Source: Ciona intestinalis | Lineage: Eukaryota; Chordata; Ascidiacea; Phlebobranchia; Cionidae | Reading direction: 5' to 3' | Length of the DNA stretch: 30,525 nucleotides | Assembly (NCBI RefSeq): GCF_000224145.3 | Contig: NW_004190409.2 | Location: 1-30,525, forward strand | Shown here: positions 9,780-22,951 of the stretch, piece after piece | How positions within the stretch are numbered: position 1 is the stretch's first letter | Layout: every line of letters begins with the position of its first letter | Translations under genes and position numbers: made by a program | The notes under the pieces: model-generated | The model's input: the letters and a program-made list of their open reading frames with translations, nothing else | Databases searched by the model: none | Told to the model about the DNA's origin: nothing

Positions 9780-11100
9780 CACTGGCGTCGATTTATATGG
9801 TGCAGGGTATGCAGGCCTACCCTGAGAATTTTGCAGGGGTTGCAACAACCCCTGGATTTTCCAATTATAAAAGCAAATTATTCCTAAAATCTTCTTAAAT
9901 AAATATATTTAACTTTATCAAACAATTACTTTATGGTAGTTACGCAACACCTTCATTCTCCGCATAAACTAGCCATTTTTGTACCCTGCGCGGTTACCTA
10001 TACTGGTTGTGTGTTACGTCAGACAAGTGTTTACGTCACATTGAAAATCGCAAAATCGCCGATTGTTACAGTAACAATTCTATTATTGTGTGAGAATGTA
10101 ATGTTTACTGATCAATTTCTACGTTTTGAATTTGGTCTAACGTCTACTTCCAAAGCTGCTTTTCTCCCGAAAGCAATTCGAATTAAACTTAAAACACGCG
10201 AACCAGGAGAAAATTAAACTATAGGAAAAGGTGTTCTTTTTTTAAGACGCGCACATGTCATGAATGGCCTCCTTATTAGTTGCATGTAAAATAAATGTAA
10301 TTTGCCTGTTAAATATGCGAAAATAAACTACCTAAATCGGGTCGGTCACTGCTTTATATTTATATATGATATTTTTCTCGGCCAAGCAGCATGTTTGTTA
10401 CGAAATATTAAGGGTTTACGCGTGGATTCATTAAGACATAATAGCAATTCACACGTTTATTATTAAGCCTACATGTGAAACATTATTCTCGCTCGCAAAC
10501 CTTACCCTGATAAGTTCGTCTATTAAAACTAAGAGAGATCGTGGCGGCAATGCTGCTTTGTTCGGTGATAGGCGAACAAAGCTTTGATCGTGTGTTGTGG
10601 AACATGATTGACGCATGTTTGATTAATTTTGTTTGTTTCTTCGAGTTTTGTTAAAATGCTTTTTTTAAACTTCATTGCGCCCGTCAACCAACATAAAATT
10701 GTTACGTGTTTAATTGTGATGCGAACTTTTATGTTGCGCAATTACGAGTTTTAAAGTCAAATGTTGCATTATAAACAATATTGTGACGCATAGAATTAAC
10801 GTAAGATATTGCGCAATGCTGCACCTGTCAGTTAAACAATGTTATGTCATACGCGGTATTGTGATGTGCTCCATTGTCTGTATAATCAACGTATCGGCAA
10901 TTATATGATGATATGTACATGTCGTATTGTTAAGTTTTTAAACACTTAACCGCAATTGACTGCCAGCCCAACGTCTTACCCTTTCTATTAAATGCCGCAC
11001 ACGTTATATGCGTGGTTTTACGTGTTTTACATATACTTACTTTCAGCTAACATGGTATAATGACGCAACCCCTACGTTTTTTATAAAATCGACGCCACTG
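9780..11100. mobile_element. Non-autonomous hAT-like DNA transposon with 8-bp target duplication
   Basis: The left end reads CACTGGCGTCGATTT at 9780. The right end read in reverse is CAGTGGCGTCGATTT from 11100. These give ~16-bp terminal inverted repeats with one or two mismatches, and GGGGTTGC-type subterminal sequence lies inside both ends. The element is bracketed by an exact 8-bp direct repeat, AGGCCTAG, at 9772-9779 and 11101-11108. An 8-bp duplication and CA(G/C)TGGCG ends are characteristic of hAT elements. The 1321-bp interior has no frame resembling a transposase; the longest plus-strand frame (9933-10217) looks random. It is therefore a non-autonomous copy, and the clean duplication suggests a fairly recent insertion. 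Confidence 0.85.
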
Positions 11101-11108
11101 AGGCCTAG

Positions 11109-11689
11109 TAACTCGTGAGCAAAATTAATTGTATAAAGCTTGTAGAAACACCAATGTAGAAAAAGCAGAGAGGTACTGGGTTCGAGTCCAGCCCAGGATA
11201 TAAACAACAAATTACCTTAACAAGTTGTGTAGCTCTTGCATGATGATGGTCAATATATGGGTCGTTGTCCATTCTATTGTTGCATGGTATAATTACCCAC
11301 AGCTTTCTTTTGGAGTAGTTTTGGTCACTGTTTAAAAAGGACAAATTAGTTTAGTTTGAGTTATAGTAGTAATTGCAAATGTAGATAAATGAATGAAGAG
11401 GTACAGGAATCCGGAGTTTATTCATATAGTTGTCACAGGTTAGACGTTGTTGGCTAATTGGGCAACTCTGGTTTAGTTCTTTTTTATAAATGAATGAATG
11501 TATATGTTTTATGTTATCCTACCTAGTATACTCATATGTGTATATTAGCATAACAGTTTTTAAATTTTACATATATATGTGTAATAGTTTTTGAATTTTG
11601 CATTACATCTAGAGCGACATTGATAAATGCAATTTTTAGGTGTAGCGACCACGCTTATTTTTTCCAACTAAATGTAAATATGTTTTTAA
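11109..11689. other. Intergenic with isolated B-box-like motif
   Basis: GGTTCGAGTCC at about 11179-11189 is a perfect pol III B box, flanked by a short T-arm-like CTGG/CCAG pairing. No A box or cloverleaf is found upstream, so it is probably a SINE or tRNA relic. GAATGAATG simple sequence occurs near 11489. No gene seen. Confidence 0.4.
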
Positions 11690-11812
11690 CTGTAAGCGTG
11701 TTTTAACAACTGTTGTTTTGTCGCTATATCCTGTCTTTTCGTTTGAAACATTTCTAATTCTTCGCTAATGTAATCGAAGAGACAAATAAAAGTTATTATT
11801 ATTATTATTAAT
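11690..11812 (+). repeat. Short dispersed repeat with (TTA)n tail, copy b
   Basis: Matches 3632-3750 over most of its length (AAGCGTGTTTTAACA near the start, GAAGAGACAAATAAAAG near the end) and finishes in ATTATTATTATTATTA. The shared ends and microsatellite tail indicate one retroposon-like family. Confidence 0.6.
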
Positions 11813-12136
11813 CACACCTACAGCTGTCAAACATAGCAAACTCATTATTTAATGTGGTGAATGCAATATATTTTGGCTCTGCTTGTTTGTATAGACACCT
11901 AACAACAGGGTAAACCGATTTTAGGCCTAAAAGAGGGGTCAAAACACAGACTCCTCCTTATTGCCCTTGCATAGTCCCCTGTCACATATGAAATAAAGTA
12001 GACAATAGAAGCAATATATTTGTTACAGCGAGTTATTATATTTTCATCCAATCGTTACTTCGTATCCATGTTTTGCTTATTGTCATGATTACCCGGTCAC
12101 ATGGGCAGTTCTTTGTTATGAACCACGTTGTATTAA

Positions 12137-14722
12137 CATAGATACCTAAACATATAGATACGAAACTGGCGAAAAAAGTTTAGACAGGTCACGCTTTAGT
12201 AAATCCGTGCTAATTCCGATTTCTTAATAGGGTTGAATTGCAGTATTATGCAGATTTTGACAGTTTGTTGTTTATACAGACGCACAAATACAGTATTACA
12301 AAAATAGCGCACTGCTGTATTCGTGGTTGCTCTTATGAGTGTGGGAGCAACATTTCCAAACGTCCCTATTTAAAATGTTGGTAGCCGATCTGGCCAAGCA
12401 TCAAGCATGTAGAGAAGGCACCGTAAAGAACTGGCAGTGCATTTTGTCTTACCGGAACTCTGATCCCGCGAAAGGAGAAAGATATGTTGCACAGAGAAAG
12501 GTGCTTTACTGTTCTTTATGACTAATGAGTATTTACACAACTTGTTTTAGCTATTATTTTTGTATATTGTATGACTGACAACTTATTTATTAATGTATGG
12601 ATTTAAAATCGTAGTTGTACAACTATTTGTACAGGCCATCTATCTGTGAGGCACATTTTAAGCGAGAAGACATCAATGTACAGTCTACATGTAAACAATT
12701 AAATTTGGTGTTGTACTTTTGTTGAACTTGCCTGCAAAATTCATTGCACCAAATCCATATTGACCAAGCCATTTAATGTCCATTCACTTGGGGTAATTAC
12801 ATTAAATTCAAGTGTAACTTAGCTTAAAGCTTTCAGACCACTTACAATGGCTTGTAGCCTACTTATCCAAGCCATTTTATGGACCCACATGCAGAATTTG
12901 TACCACCTAGAATAAAGAGAGTGTCAAATGTTCATATTGAACTAAGTTGTAGATGACTCTCCGCTCTCGGTTTGAATGTAGGAAAGACTCTGCATCAAGA
13001 TATACCTACTCTGATAGAATTACAGAGTTGATCTTACTGATGGACAAGTAATAATTTCAATCCCAACATTTTACAGGTGGTGTAAAATGATTACTTGCTC
13101 TGTGAATTATTCTATTTATTCTGCAAATGATGATCATCTAGACTGGTTGAATACGAAGTTTGTTCAATATCTTTTGGATTGGCAAGTAAACGTTTAAAGA
13201 GGTTAGATTTGGTGAAAGATTAATATTAAATAATTGTGTTCTTAAGAGTAAGACTGAGGTGGTGCATGATCGTCCAGCCAATGGTCTAAATACATCTGTA
13301 TTGGTAGTTTGGTAGCAATTTGGTATATTCAGTCAGGATGTCTTAGCAGCTATCTTTAAATATTTTGTAAATGATCATAACAAAAAACTTGCTGAAGCAT
13401 TATTGCAAAGATTTATTTTTTTGAGAAACATGATAAGAAAAAACACTGATCCAATATTTTGCAGGTTGGGTTGGGTGTGAATGTGATATGGCAACGAGAA
13501 ACGATAAAACAAATTAAGGTGATAACACTTCTTACGGCACGAAAATAGCTTAGACATCTGTGAACAACTACTTTCAATGAACAATTACTTTGAAACAAAG
13601 ATTTTGCAAAATTGTGACCGAACTTTTATTTCCATTAAAAATGTAAAAAGTATCATATTCCTGGACCTAGTCATTATCAAAAAATGTAAAAATATAAACC
13701 CAAGTCACTTGATCTAGTACTTATTAGTGGTTTCTATTTTATAAATTGAATAAAATTTGTGAATAGTTCGAAATTTAAGTTTGTATGATACAAAGCACTG
13801 GGTTTAAATTCAGTAATTCTTGCTGGTGCAAGCTGTACTGAATGGCTTTATTAATTAACCCTTAATGTATTCTAGTGTCTCTGAAAAAGTAAACCAGTAC
13901 AGAGGGGTTATAAAATGAGATTCAAATTTATATTTTCTTTCATTCATCAATATCACTGCTTTGTATATACATGTTGGTACTGTATAACATCTATCACCTT
14001 AATAGGCAGCTGTGCAGCCCAAATGTAGAGGCATGCCTAGTGATTCTCCAGCTTGTATACAGAAATGAGGATATTCCTTATATAACTTATAAGCCATATT
14101 CTTGTATGTAATGACTATCTGCTTTAACACTATCTTGTCTATATGCTATTAAGTTTTCTGGGTTATAAAATGCAAAGCTGCAATTCTTATAAACACAGGA
14201 AAATGTGATACTTACTATCTCAAATGCTACCATTGCCTTATCTTTCCCTCTTCCCTGGTTAGCCATGAATGCCCACGATTAAAACCCTAAATGTTACTAA
14301 AACTCTTCTAAAGGTAACCAAATAAAGGCCTGTACCCGCGAAATGTAAAACTCAGTAACATACATATCATACATAAAAAGTAACATACATAAATGTAAAA
14401 CTCAGTAACATATATATCTCACAAAATTAGACACATAGGTAACAGCATACCGTATTGGCACATACGATCATCAGCGTTAATACTACAGATATTTGCCCGA
14501 GCACGGATTCAGTCAAGCGTGACCTGTCTAAACCGGTTATTTGGAGATATATTTAAATATATGGTATATTAGTTGATAAAATTTGCACAAAATGTGGAAA
14601 ACATTATTGCAAATGATATGAAATCAATATCTGATTAAATACTGCATAAATTAATCTGTAAACGATGAAAGTTGTTTGTCACGTGGTCTTCAGTTTCCCA
14701 TCTATATGTTTAGGTATCTATG
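12137..14722 (+). mobile_element. Decayed THAP/P-element-like DNA transposon with nested inverted repeats
   Basis: An outer inverted pair (12137-12168 against 14691-14722) matches at about 30 of 32 bases. An inner pair (12178-12210 against 14501-14533) matches at about 30 of 33. The left pairs are 9 bp apart and the right pairs 157 bp, so the right arm carries about 150 bp extra. The interior has plus-strand fragments recalling a THAP-type transposase (see separate entry). A ~31-bp terminal repeat with THAP-like coding fits P-like elements, but no clear 8-bp target duplication is visible at the outer ends. The assignment is an inference from repeats plus degraded motifs. Confidence 0.6.
12303..13200 (+). 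pseudogene. Fragments of a THAP-domain transposase
   Basis: Three plus-strand pieces in the order expected of a THAP transposase. First, at about 12312-12380, CCIRGCSYECGS followed by KRPYLKCW resembles a THAP N-terminus (C-x2-4-C). Second, at about 12634-12672 after an acceptor-like TTGTACAG, the peptide RPSICEAHFKREDI matches the THAP C-x2-H and following acidic motif (consensus like ICSEHF..EDF). Third, at about 13130-13195, DHLDWLNTKFVQYLLDWQVNV resembles the WL..F..YL..W segment of THAP-linked DNA transposases. Stops and frame changes separate them, so this is dead sequence. Each match is short; together they are suggestive. Confidence 0.45.
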
Positions 14723-15583
14723 GTGTTATCAGTAATGTCTGGATATTAGGAAACCATGTTTGACAGTATTACGTTATAGCCACGTACTAGCCATAAGCTG
14801 AAGCAATTAAGTAGTTTTTTATGTGCAGTATTAGTGATGTACCAATCAGTTTACATCTTTATATAAAAGTGATTATTGTGATGCTATTTACAGTGATTTA
14901 GGTAAAAGTACATTGCTTGTTTGGACATTGTGTAATCACCATTGTGAATTTCATTCCGCCTGATCGCCTAACAAGTTGGTACGTGTATTATTATTTATTG
15001 ATTACCTCTAACGTGTTAATTAAGCCTAATTTGGTCCTTATGTTATTTTCCTATGTGAACTGTTTATATGCCGTACTACGTTATTAGTTTCACATCATCT
15101 GTTAAGTGTTATTCATTCATTTCATTTATTTAAAAGAGAACCGTTGCTCTACAACTCGTGTGTTTATTGGGAGAACCGGAAGAAGGCATTGTGGGGCGTC
15201 GCATTCGCGTGCGAAAATCCTAGTGACCTAGTGTAGGGTCGGTGCATATCAGGCTGCGTGGTTTGCACATAGCAAATCCCGACTGCTACAATATTATATA
15301 TCATAACTACATTCTGGTTTTAGGTGACAGCAAGTGGTTATTGTGACAAGAATACGTCATGAATTTCTAATTAAAAATGGTAACATTCCTATTACCTTCA
15401 AGCAGACATTCCCACAGTCACACTTGTGTATTGCTATCATTACAGAGAGCAAGCGGTGAATAACAGCTTTGTACCAATACCTGTATAATATTAAAAGGTT
15501 CAAATCGATACTGGCCAAATACATGGCAAATTTAATATACTCCAGGATTTAAAGCTCCTTGAACTATAAGTTAATTCGGATAA
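14723..15583. other. Intergenic, no gene seen
   Basis: Contains a TATA-like TTATATAAAAG near 14859 and a GC-richer block at 15160-15290 (GGGAGAACCGGAAG, GGGGCGTCGCATTCGCG) that recalls the 3' part of an LTR, but I could not find matching ends or a target duplication. No coding sequence supported. Confidence 0.3.
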
Positions 15584-15712
15584 CGAATGAATGAATGAAT
15601 GAATAAATGTAACTTACTTTATCCTCGCGTGGCCAGAAAACGACAGAGCCTTGAACCCATTACCTCTGGGTTAGAGGCAGGCGCGCTGATCACTACGCCA
15701 CGGCGCCGGACA
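15584..15712 (-). repeat. tRNA-derived SINE, head plus short body and (ATTC)n tail
   Basis: Read on the minus strand, 15712-15646 looks like a tRNA-derived head: A box TGGCGTAGTGATCAG and B box GGGTTCAAGGC. A shortened body follows, related to the module at 101-395, then a (GAAT)n/(ATTC)n run at 15584-15607. It is not a functional tRNA: no paired acceptor stem or anticodon arm could be drawn. It is the clearest head-to-tail copy of this SINE family in the window. Confidence 0.7.
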
Positions 15713-16635
15713 TAACAAAGCAGTTAACTTTAATTAATCTGGGTTTAAATTGTTTTATATCTACCGAAACCTCATTAAAATATGATCGAGATTCTGGAAC
15801 ACCATTCCATTGGGTATCGCCTGAATTTCAGCTTTAAATATATTTAGTCTATAGTTCGGCCTAATAGCGAGTGCCCAGCATGAAAAAAAGGGGACGCTAC
15901 GTCACAAGGTTTTGAGTTCGGGCTCAGCACATTCCCAACATTTACAGATATTAATGAAAAAATAATGCCAAAGAACGGAAACGTCAGTATTTAACAATGT
16001 AACCTGTACAGTCATCACCTAAACACAATTTAATAAATTGAATGTATTTACCCGTAACCTTGACGCCATTAAAAAAGGCAAGTTTCGGATTGTTTCTTTG
16101 AAGAGATTGTGGTTTTTGGTTTCAAACTACTTCCTAGAATTCCCTGACAATATCGGCCACAAAATATTTCCTATAACTTCCGAAAACCGCTGAAAAACGC
16201 AGGAACAATAAAAGCGCGGGAAACAAAACAGCTGATCGTCATGTCGGGAGATGATTGGTCAAAATGTAATCTCGAAGCAGCCTTAACGTAGTTGACGATA
16301 GAAAACAAAACAGCAATTGTAAAAAACAGCTGAGATTGCCAACGATAGCTTAGTTGGAAGGTTGTTAGGTGAATAAGGGGCATCTCCGGGTGTGGGCGAA
16401 CCACCAACCTCTTGGTTAATTTGTAGTTACAAGCGTTTTTTCAGCATAAGCGCATATTATCTCGATTGCAAATCACTTTATTTCCTACACAATTCGATTT
16501 AGGCAGAGCAAATATTAAAATTTTCTTAAATGTTTGAAAAATGTTATTTTTTTATAGAAAATGCAATAAATATGTAAAAACATGCAACTCTAGGCAAAGC
16601 ATTCGCTTGGAGACTTCAAATTACAAGGGTCGTGT
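15713..16635. other. Intergenic with a second tRNA-like fragment
   Basis: A perfect pol III A box, TAGCTTAGTTGG, lies at about 16346-16357, followed after ~40 bp by GGGCGAACCACCAACC, a degenerate B-box region; probably another SINE remnant. The minus-strand AATAAA at 16477-16482 is a good polyadenylation signal for the transporter gene ending at 16636. No further gene seen. Confidence 0.45.
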
Positions 16636-19880
<3,245 letters not shown>

Positions 19881-20700
19881 CTCACAACTACTGGCCTTAT
19901 TTTTACCTTAGTGGTCTATTTATTTAAATATTAACACGTCTTTTCAATTACCTATTGAATAAATTCAATATGATTGAAGTTACCGCGAGCGCAGCTTAAG
20001 CGCCAAACTATAACTTTACTCGTCACCTGCTGGTACAAGCAATGCGTGGCCGAAAGCGTCCTAGTCTTGTTTAAAGCAGATTTGCCGGAAATCTGATACA
20101 AGAGTAATTTCGCCTCCGGTCATACGCCTGTTATGAAATGTGATCGTTGGACATCAGTTTAAGATGTCTGGTATGCTGCGTTGATTGGTTAAGTAGGAAG
20201 GCGTGTCATTCTTACACTGTGGAAGCATCGACGTTGGTGGGGTGAGGGCCGTTTAAACGTAATAGGAGGTCGAATCAAAATCCCATAGAAAATTTCTAAA
20301 AATAATATCCAGCGTAGGTTTAACCTGATCGTGTTACACGACAACACTTGTAAATAATCCGTTGTGTTGTCGATCTTTTTAATTAACTGCAGAATAAGAA
20401 AGGAAACATAAGCCAGATATTTGAATCTCGAACTTCCTTACAACTTAATGTATAGTAGGGTAGGGGAGGATGGGACACATTTTACTTACTTAGAAACTCG
20501 CGAACTTAGAAATAAATGACATGAACTAAAAATCCGCAACATTTGACGTCATTCCGACATATCTGAATACATTGGATGCTGCTTTAACAAAGAACACCAT
20601 CAACAAATGAATAACATTTAGATTCGATCGTAACCATTTGGCGAATTAAAATATATGCTCTTGTACATTATACGACTTTATAATACAATATAATCGCTGA
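19881..20700. other. Spacer between transporter 5' end and complexin 3' end
   Basis: Both neighbours are on the minus strand, so this holds the transporter promoter and the complexin 3' UTR. At 20452-20490 is a solitary left end of the MITE family (TAGTAGGGTAGGGGAGGATG). No exon is supported. Confidence 0.4.
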
Positions 20701-21576
20701 CTAAGATTTCCCCACAGAGCTGCCAAAGTTGCTCCAAACCAGCTTTAGTCGCGAACTAATTGACGTAGCCATTTCTACCAAACTTGAATCTCCTGTGTCC
20801 CCATGACTCTCAAGGTTAACTAGTTCGCTGTCGATTTCCGACGACTCGATTTTGTGTCGTTTTCGGATTTCTTCGCGGATTTTCGCGCGTTCGGTTCTTC
20901 GTTGCAGCTGTTGTTCCAGCATCTGTTCTCTGTGACAATTAATTCAAAACAACATTTGTTTGCACGTTAGTTTATCTAGAATAACGATATTTAACTGTCA
21001 CGACACAATCAAGTAAGAAACCTTTTTTCTTTCCGCATTTCTTCAATATGAGTTTGATCCTCCGCACAATTATTTTCCCCCTCGGTATTTTCACTTTTTC
21101 CTTTTCCTTCTTCGTTCCCAGAAAACATTTTCAATTGCTTTTCCACCTGTCAAAAAAACGAACTAATATAACTTTTCCGACAAAGTGGTTGTCGCGACTG
21201 ACTCTAACCCAGAGGTGCAAGGATAAATAAGTTACATAGCCTACATGGTAACTCGAAAGCGGGAATAAGGTGTATTGAACAGAACACCTGTGTTATAACG
21301 ACTGTCGTTGCCCCATGATGGGAGGATAAATAAGTTACATTCAAGTCCAATTATTTTCCATTACACGCGACACACTAATATCAAAGGACACGATTAAGTG
21401 AATTCTTAAAACCATGATCATTAAAATGACTCTCGTGCTGCTTCTAGGTTACAACATAAACTTGGCAAATAATTTTAAATAAAAGATTGTCGGTTTAAAT
21501 TCCAACTAAGATACAGCCAGCACATAACTATTGTCGTCACCTTTCTTTTCAACAAACGTTTTCCAACTATTTCCAT
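20701..21576 (-). CDS. Complexin (SNARE-complex regulator)
   Basis: Three exons: complement(join(20701..20929, 21022..21146, 21541..21576)), 129 aa, close to the ~134 aa of vertebrate complexins. Exon 1 encodes only MEIVGKRLLKRK, matching the MEFVMKQAL-type complexin N-terminus; donor GTGACG is weak but phase-correct. Residues 18-53 are a charged accessory region (KMFSGNEEGKGK). Residues ~46-81 form the basic central helix (QLQRRTERAKIREEIRKRHK), the part that binds assembled SNAREs in known complexins. Aligned by eye, Arg68 and Arg72 match the conserved Arg59 and Arg63 of the mammalian protein, while the conserved Tyr70 position is His79. The C-terminus is amphipathic with no CaaX box. Expected role: cytosolic control of synaptic vesicle fusion in neurons. 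A 5' UTR acceptor-like TTCACAACAG ends at 21650. Intron 1 contains a SINE module. Confidence 0.75.
21205..21345 (+). repeat. SINE body module in complexin intron 1
   Basis: Plus-strand copy of the family at 93-580: a head remnant CTAACCCAGAGGTGCAAGG, then TAACTCG...GGTGTATTGAACAGAACAC, TTATAACGACTGTCGTTGCC, and GGATAAATAAGTTACAT. One module only. It lies entirely inside the 21147-21540 intron. Confidence 0.7.
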
Positions 21577-22951
21577 CTTGAGTATTCCAATGTCGCTCCA
21601 CCTTCCACTCAAAACAACTTATTCCAGCTAATCGTTGCTTATATGCTCTCTGTTGTGAAAACCTCGTGTAATAAGATTAAAATAAACTGCCTGCCTAATG
21701 CAGATTAGAAATACCCTTCGTATGATCGCCATATATTGTGCTGAGAGAAAAACAATTGAATATAAATTATTGATCGGCAAGCTTCTTTGCTTTAATTATA
21801 AAGACGCGAACCACGCAACCATTCGTCCCTAAGGTGTTTTACAAACCAATCTGGCCCTTTACTCTTGTCATAATCGCCGAGCAGAATTGGCAAGTATTTA
21901 TATGATGATCACATTCATTAATATAAAGCACTATCATTGATTTTTTAACAAAGGCTTTATTCGTCTCATACAAAGTGTTTTCGATTCTCAGACTGCGCTG
22001 ATTTATCCTCACGGACATCTGAAAATTAAATATTTGGCCAGACGGTCCGCACAAATATTGTATTAAGCACAACAGCGATGTAAAACAGGCTGCATCTTCT
22101 CATCATTTGTGAATCGACTGAAAGAAACTTTTCAGCCGAAAAACAAAACAATAATTTCGCCAATAATAAGATGTCGATTTGATTTTTCTCGGTTAGAAAT
22201 ATTGCGCAACAACATATTTATGGCAGATAATCAATAACACCGGTGGCCGCTGGCTCGGAAGGACCAGGTGGTGATGACGTAGTACGTGATGACGTATTAC
22301 ATAATAAAGTTACGTTCAACACACCGTCAACAAATAAAGCATGAATCTCAATCTCTTACAACAATATTTGAAATTAGTAACAATTAACATAAGTTTAAGA
22401 TCCCAATAATCTTAAACGACTCGGAAGCTGCAGCCACGGTATGACGTATTAAATCGGTAATGCAGGGCGAGATGAATATTGAATTGTCGCAACTTTCTAT
22501 ATTTTCGTGTTGGAAACGTTCGCGTTATTGAACATTAATCGTATAACGATAACCCGATGTTTATAATGGTCAACTCCCAGTGACTTTATCAAATGAAACA
22601 GTTTCCCAATAGCAATACATTTAAGTTCACGTAACAAAGCATTCGCTCTATAACCAATGAGTTGTTCAAGGAACAAACACATTGTAACCACCACTATGTA
22701 TGCATGGAGCAATATTAGCAAAAGTACGTTTTATTGAAGCTGCTGATTGGCAGCGTTGCAACAGCAGTGAACATTGTAATAATACTGATCATCGATAAAA
22801 CAAGATTTGTTTTCATTGATGACGCACAAGAACATAATTATGCATGTACATGGTTGGTATATGATAGAAATAAAAATACGTGCCCATAAAAAAATATCAT
22901 TTGATTAAATTGAAATTGTGCAATAATCCAAATTCTGTTTTAATTCACATG
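21577..22951. other. Region upstream of complexin, possible promoter
   Basis: No exon supported. Two direct copies of TGATGACGTA at 22272-22281 and 22287-22296, plus ATGACGTATT near 22441, are CRE/bZIP-like sites about 700-870 bp upstream of the complexin start. On the minus strand an ATTAAA lies close to the zinc-finger gene stop (about 22939-22944). Confidence 0.35.

Noticed and set aside
9933..10217. 94-codon frame inside the hAT-like element as a transposase piece
   Set aside because: No hAT or BED-finger motif; composition looks random.
14723..15295. Solo LTR
   Set aside because: A TATA-like site and a GC-rich 3' part are present, but no matching TG...CA ends with a target duplication could be fixed.
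15646..15710. Functional tRNA gene
   Set aside because: A and B boxes are present, but the acceptor and anticodon arms do not pair; it belongs to a SINE head.
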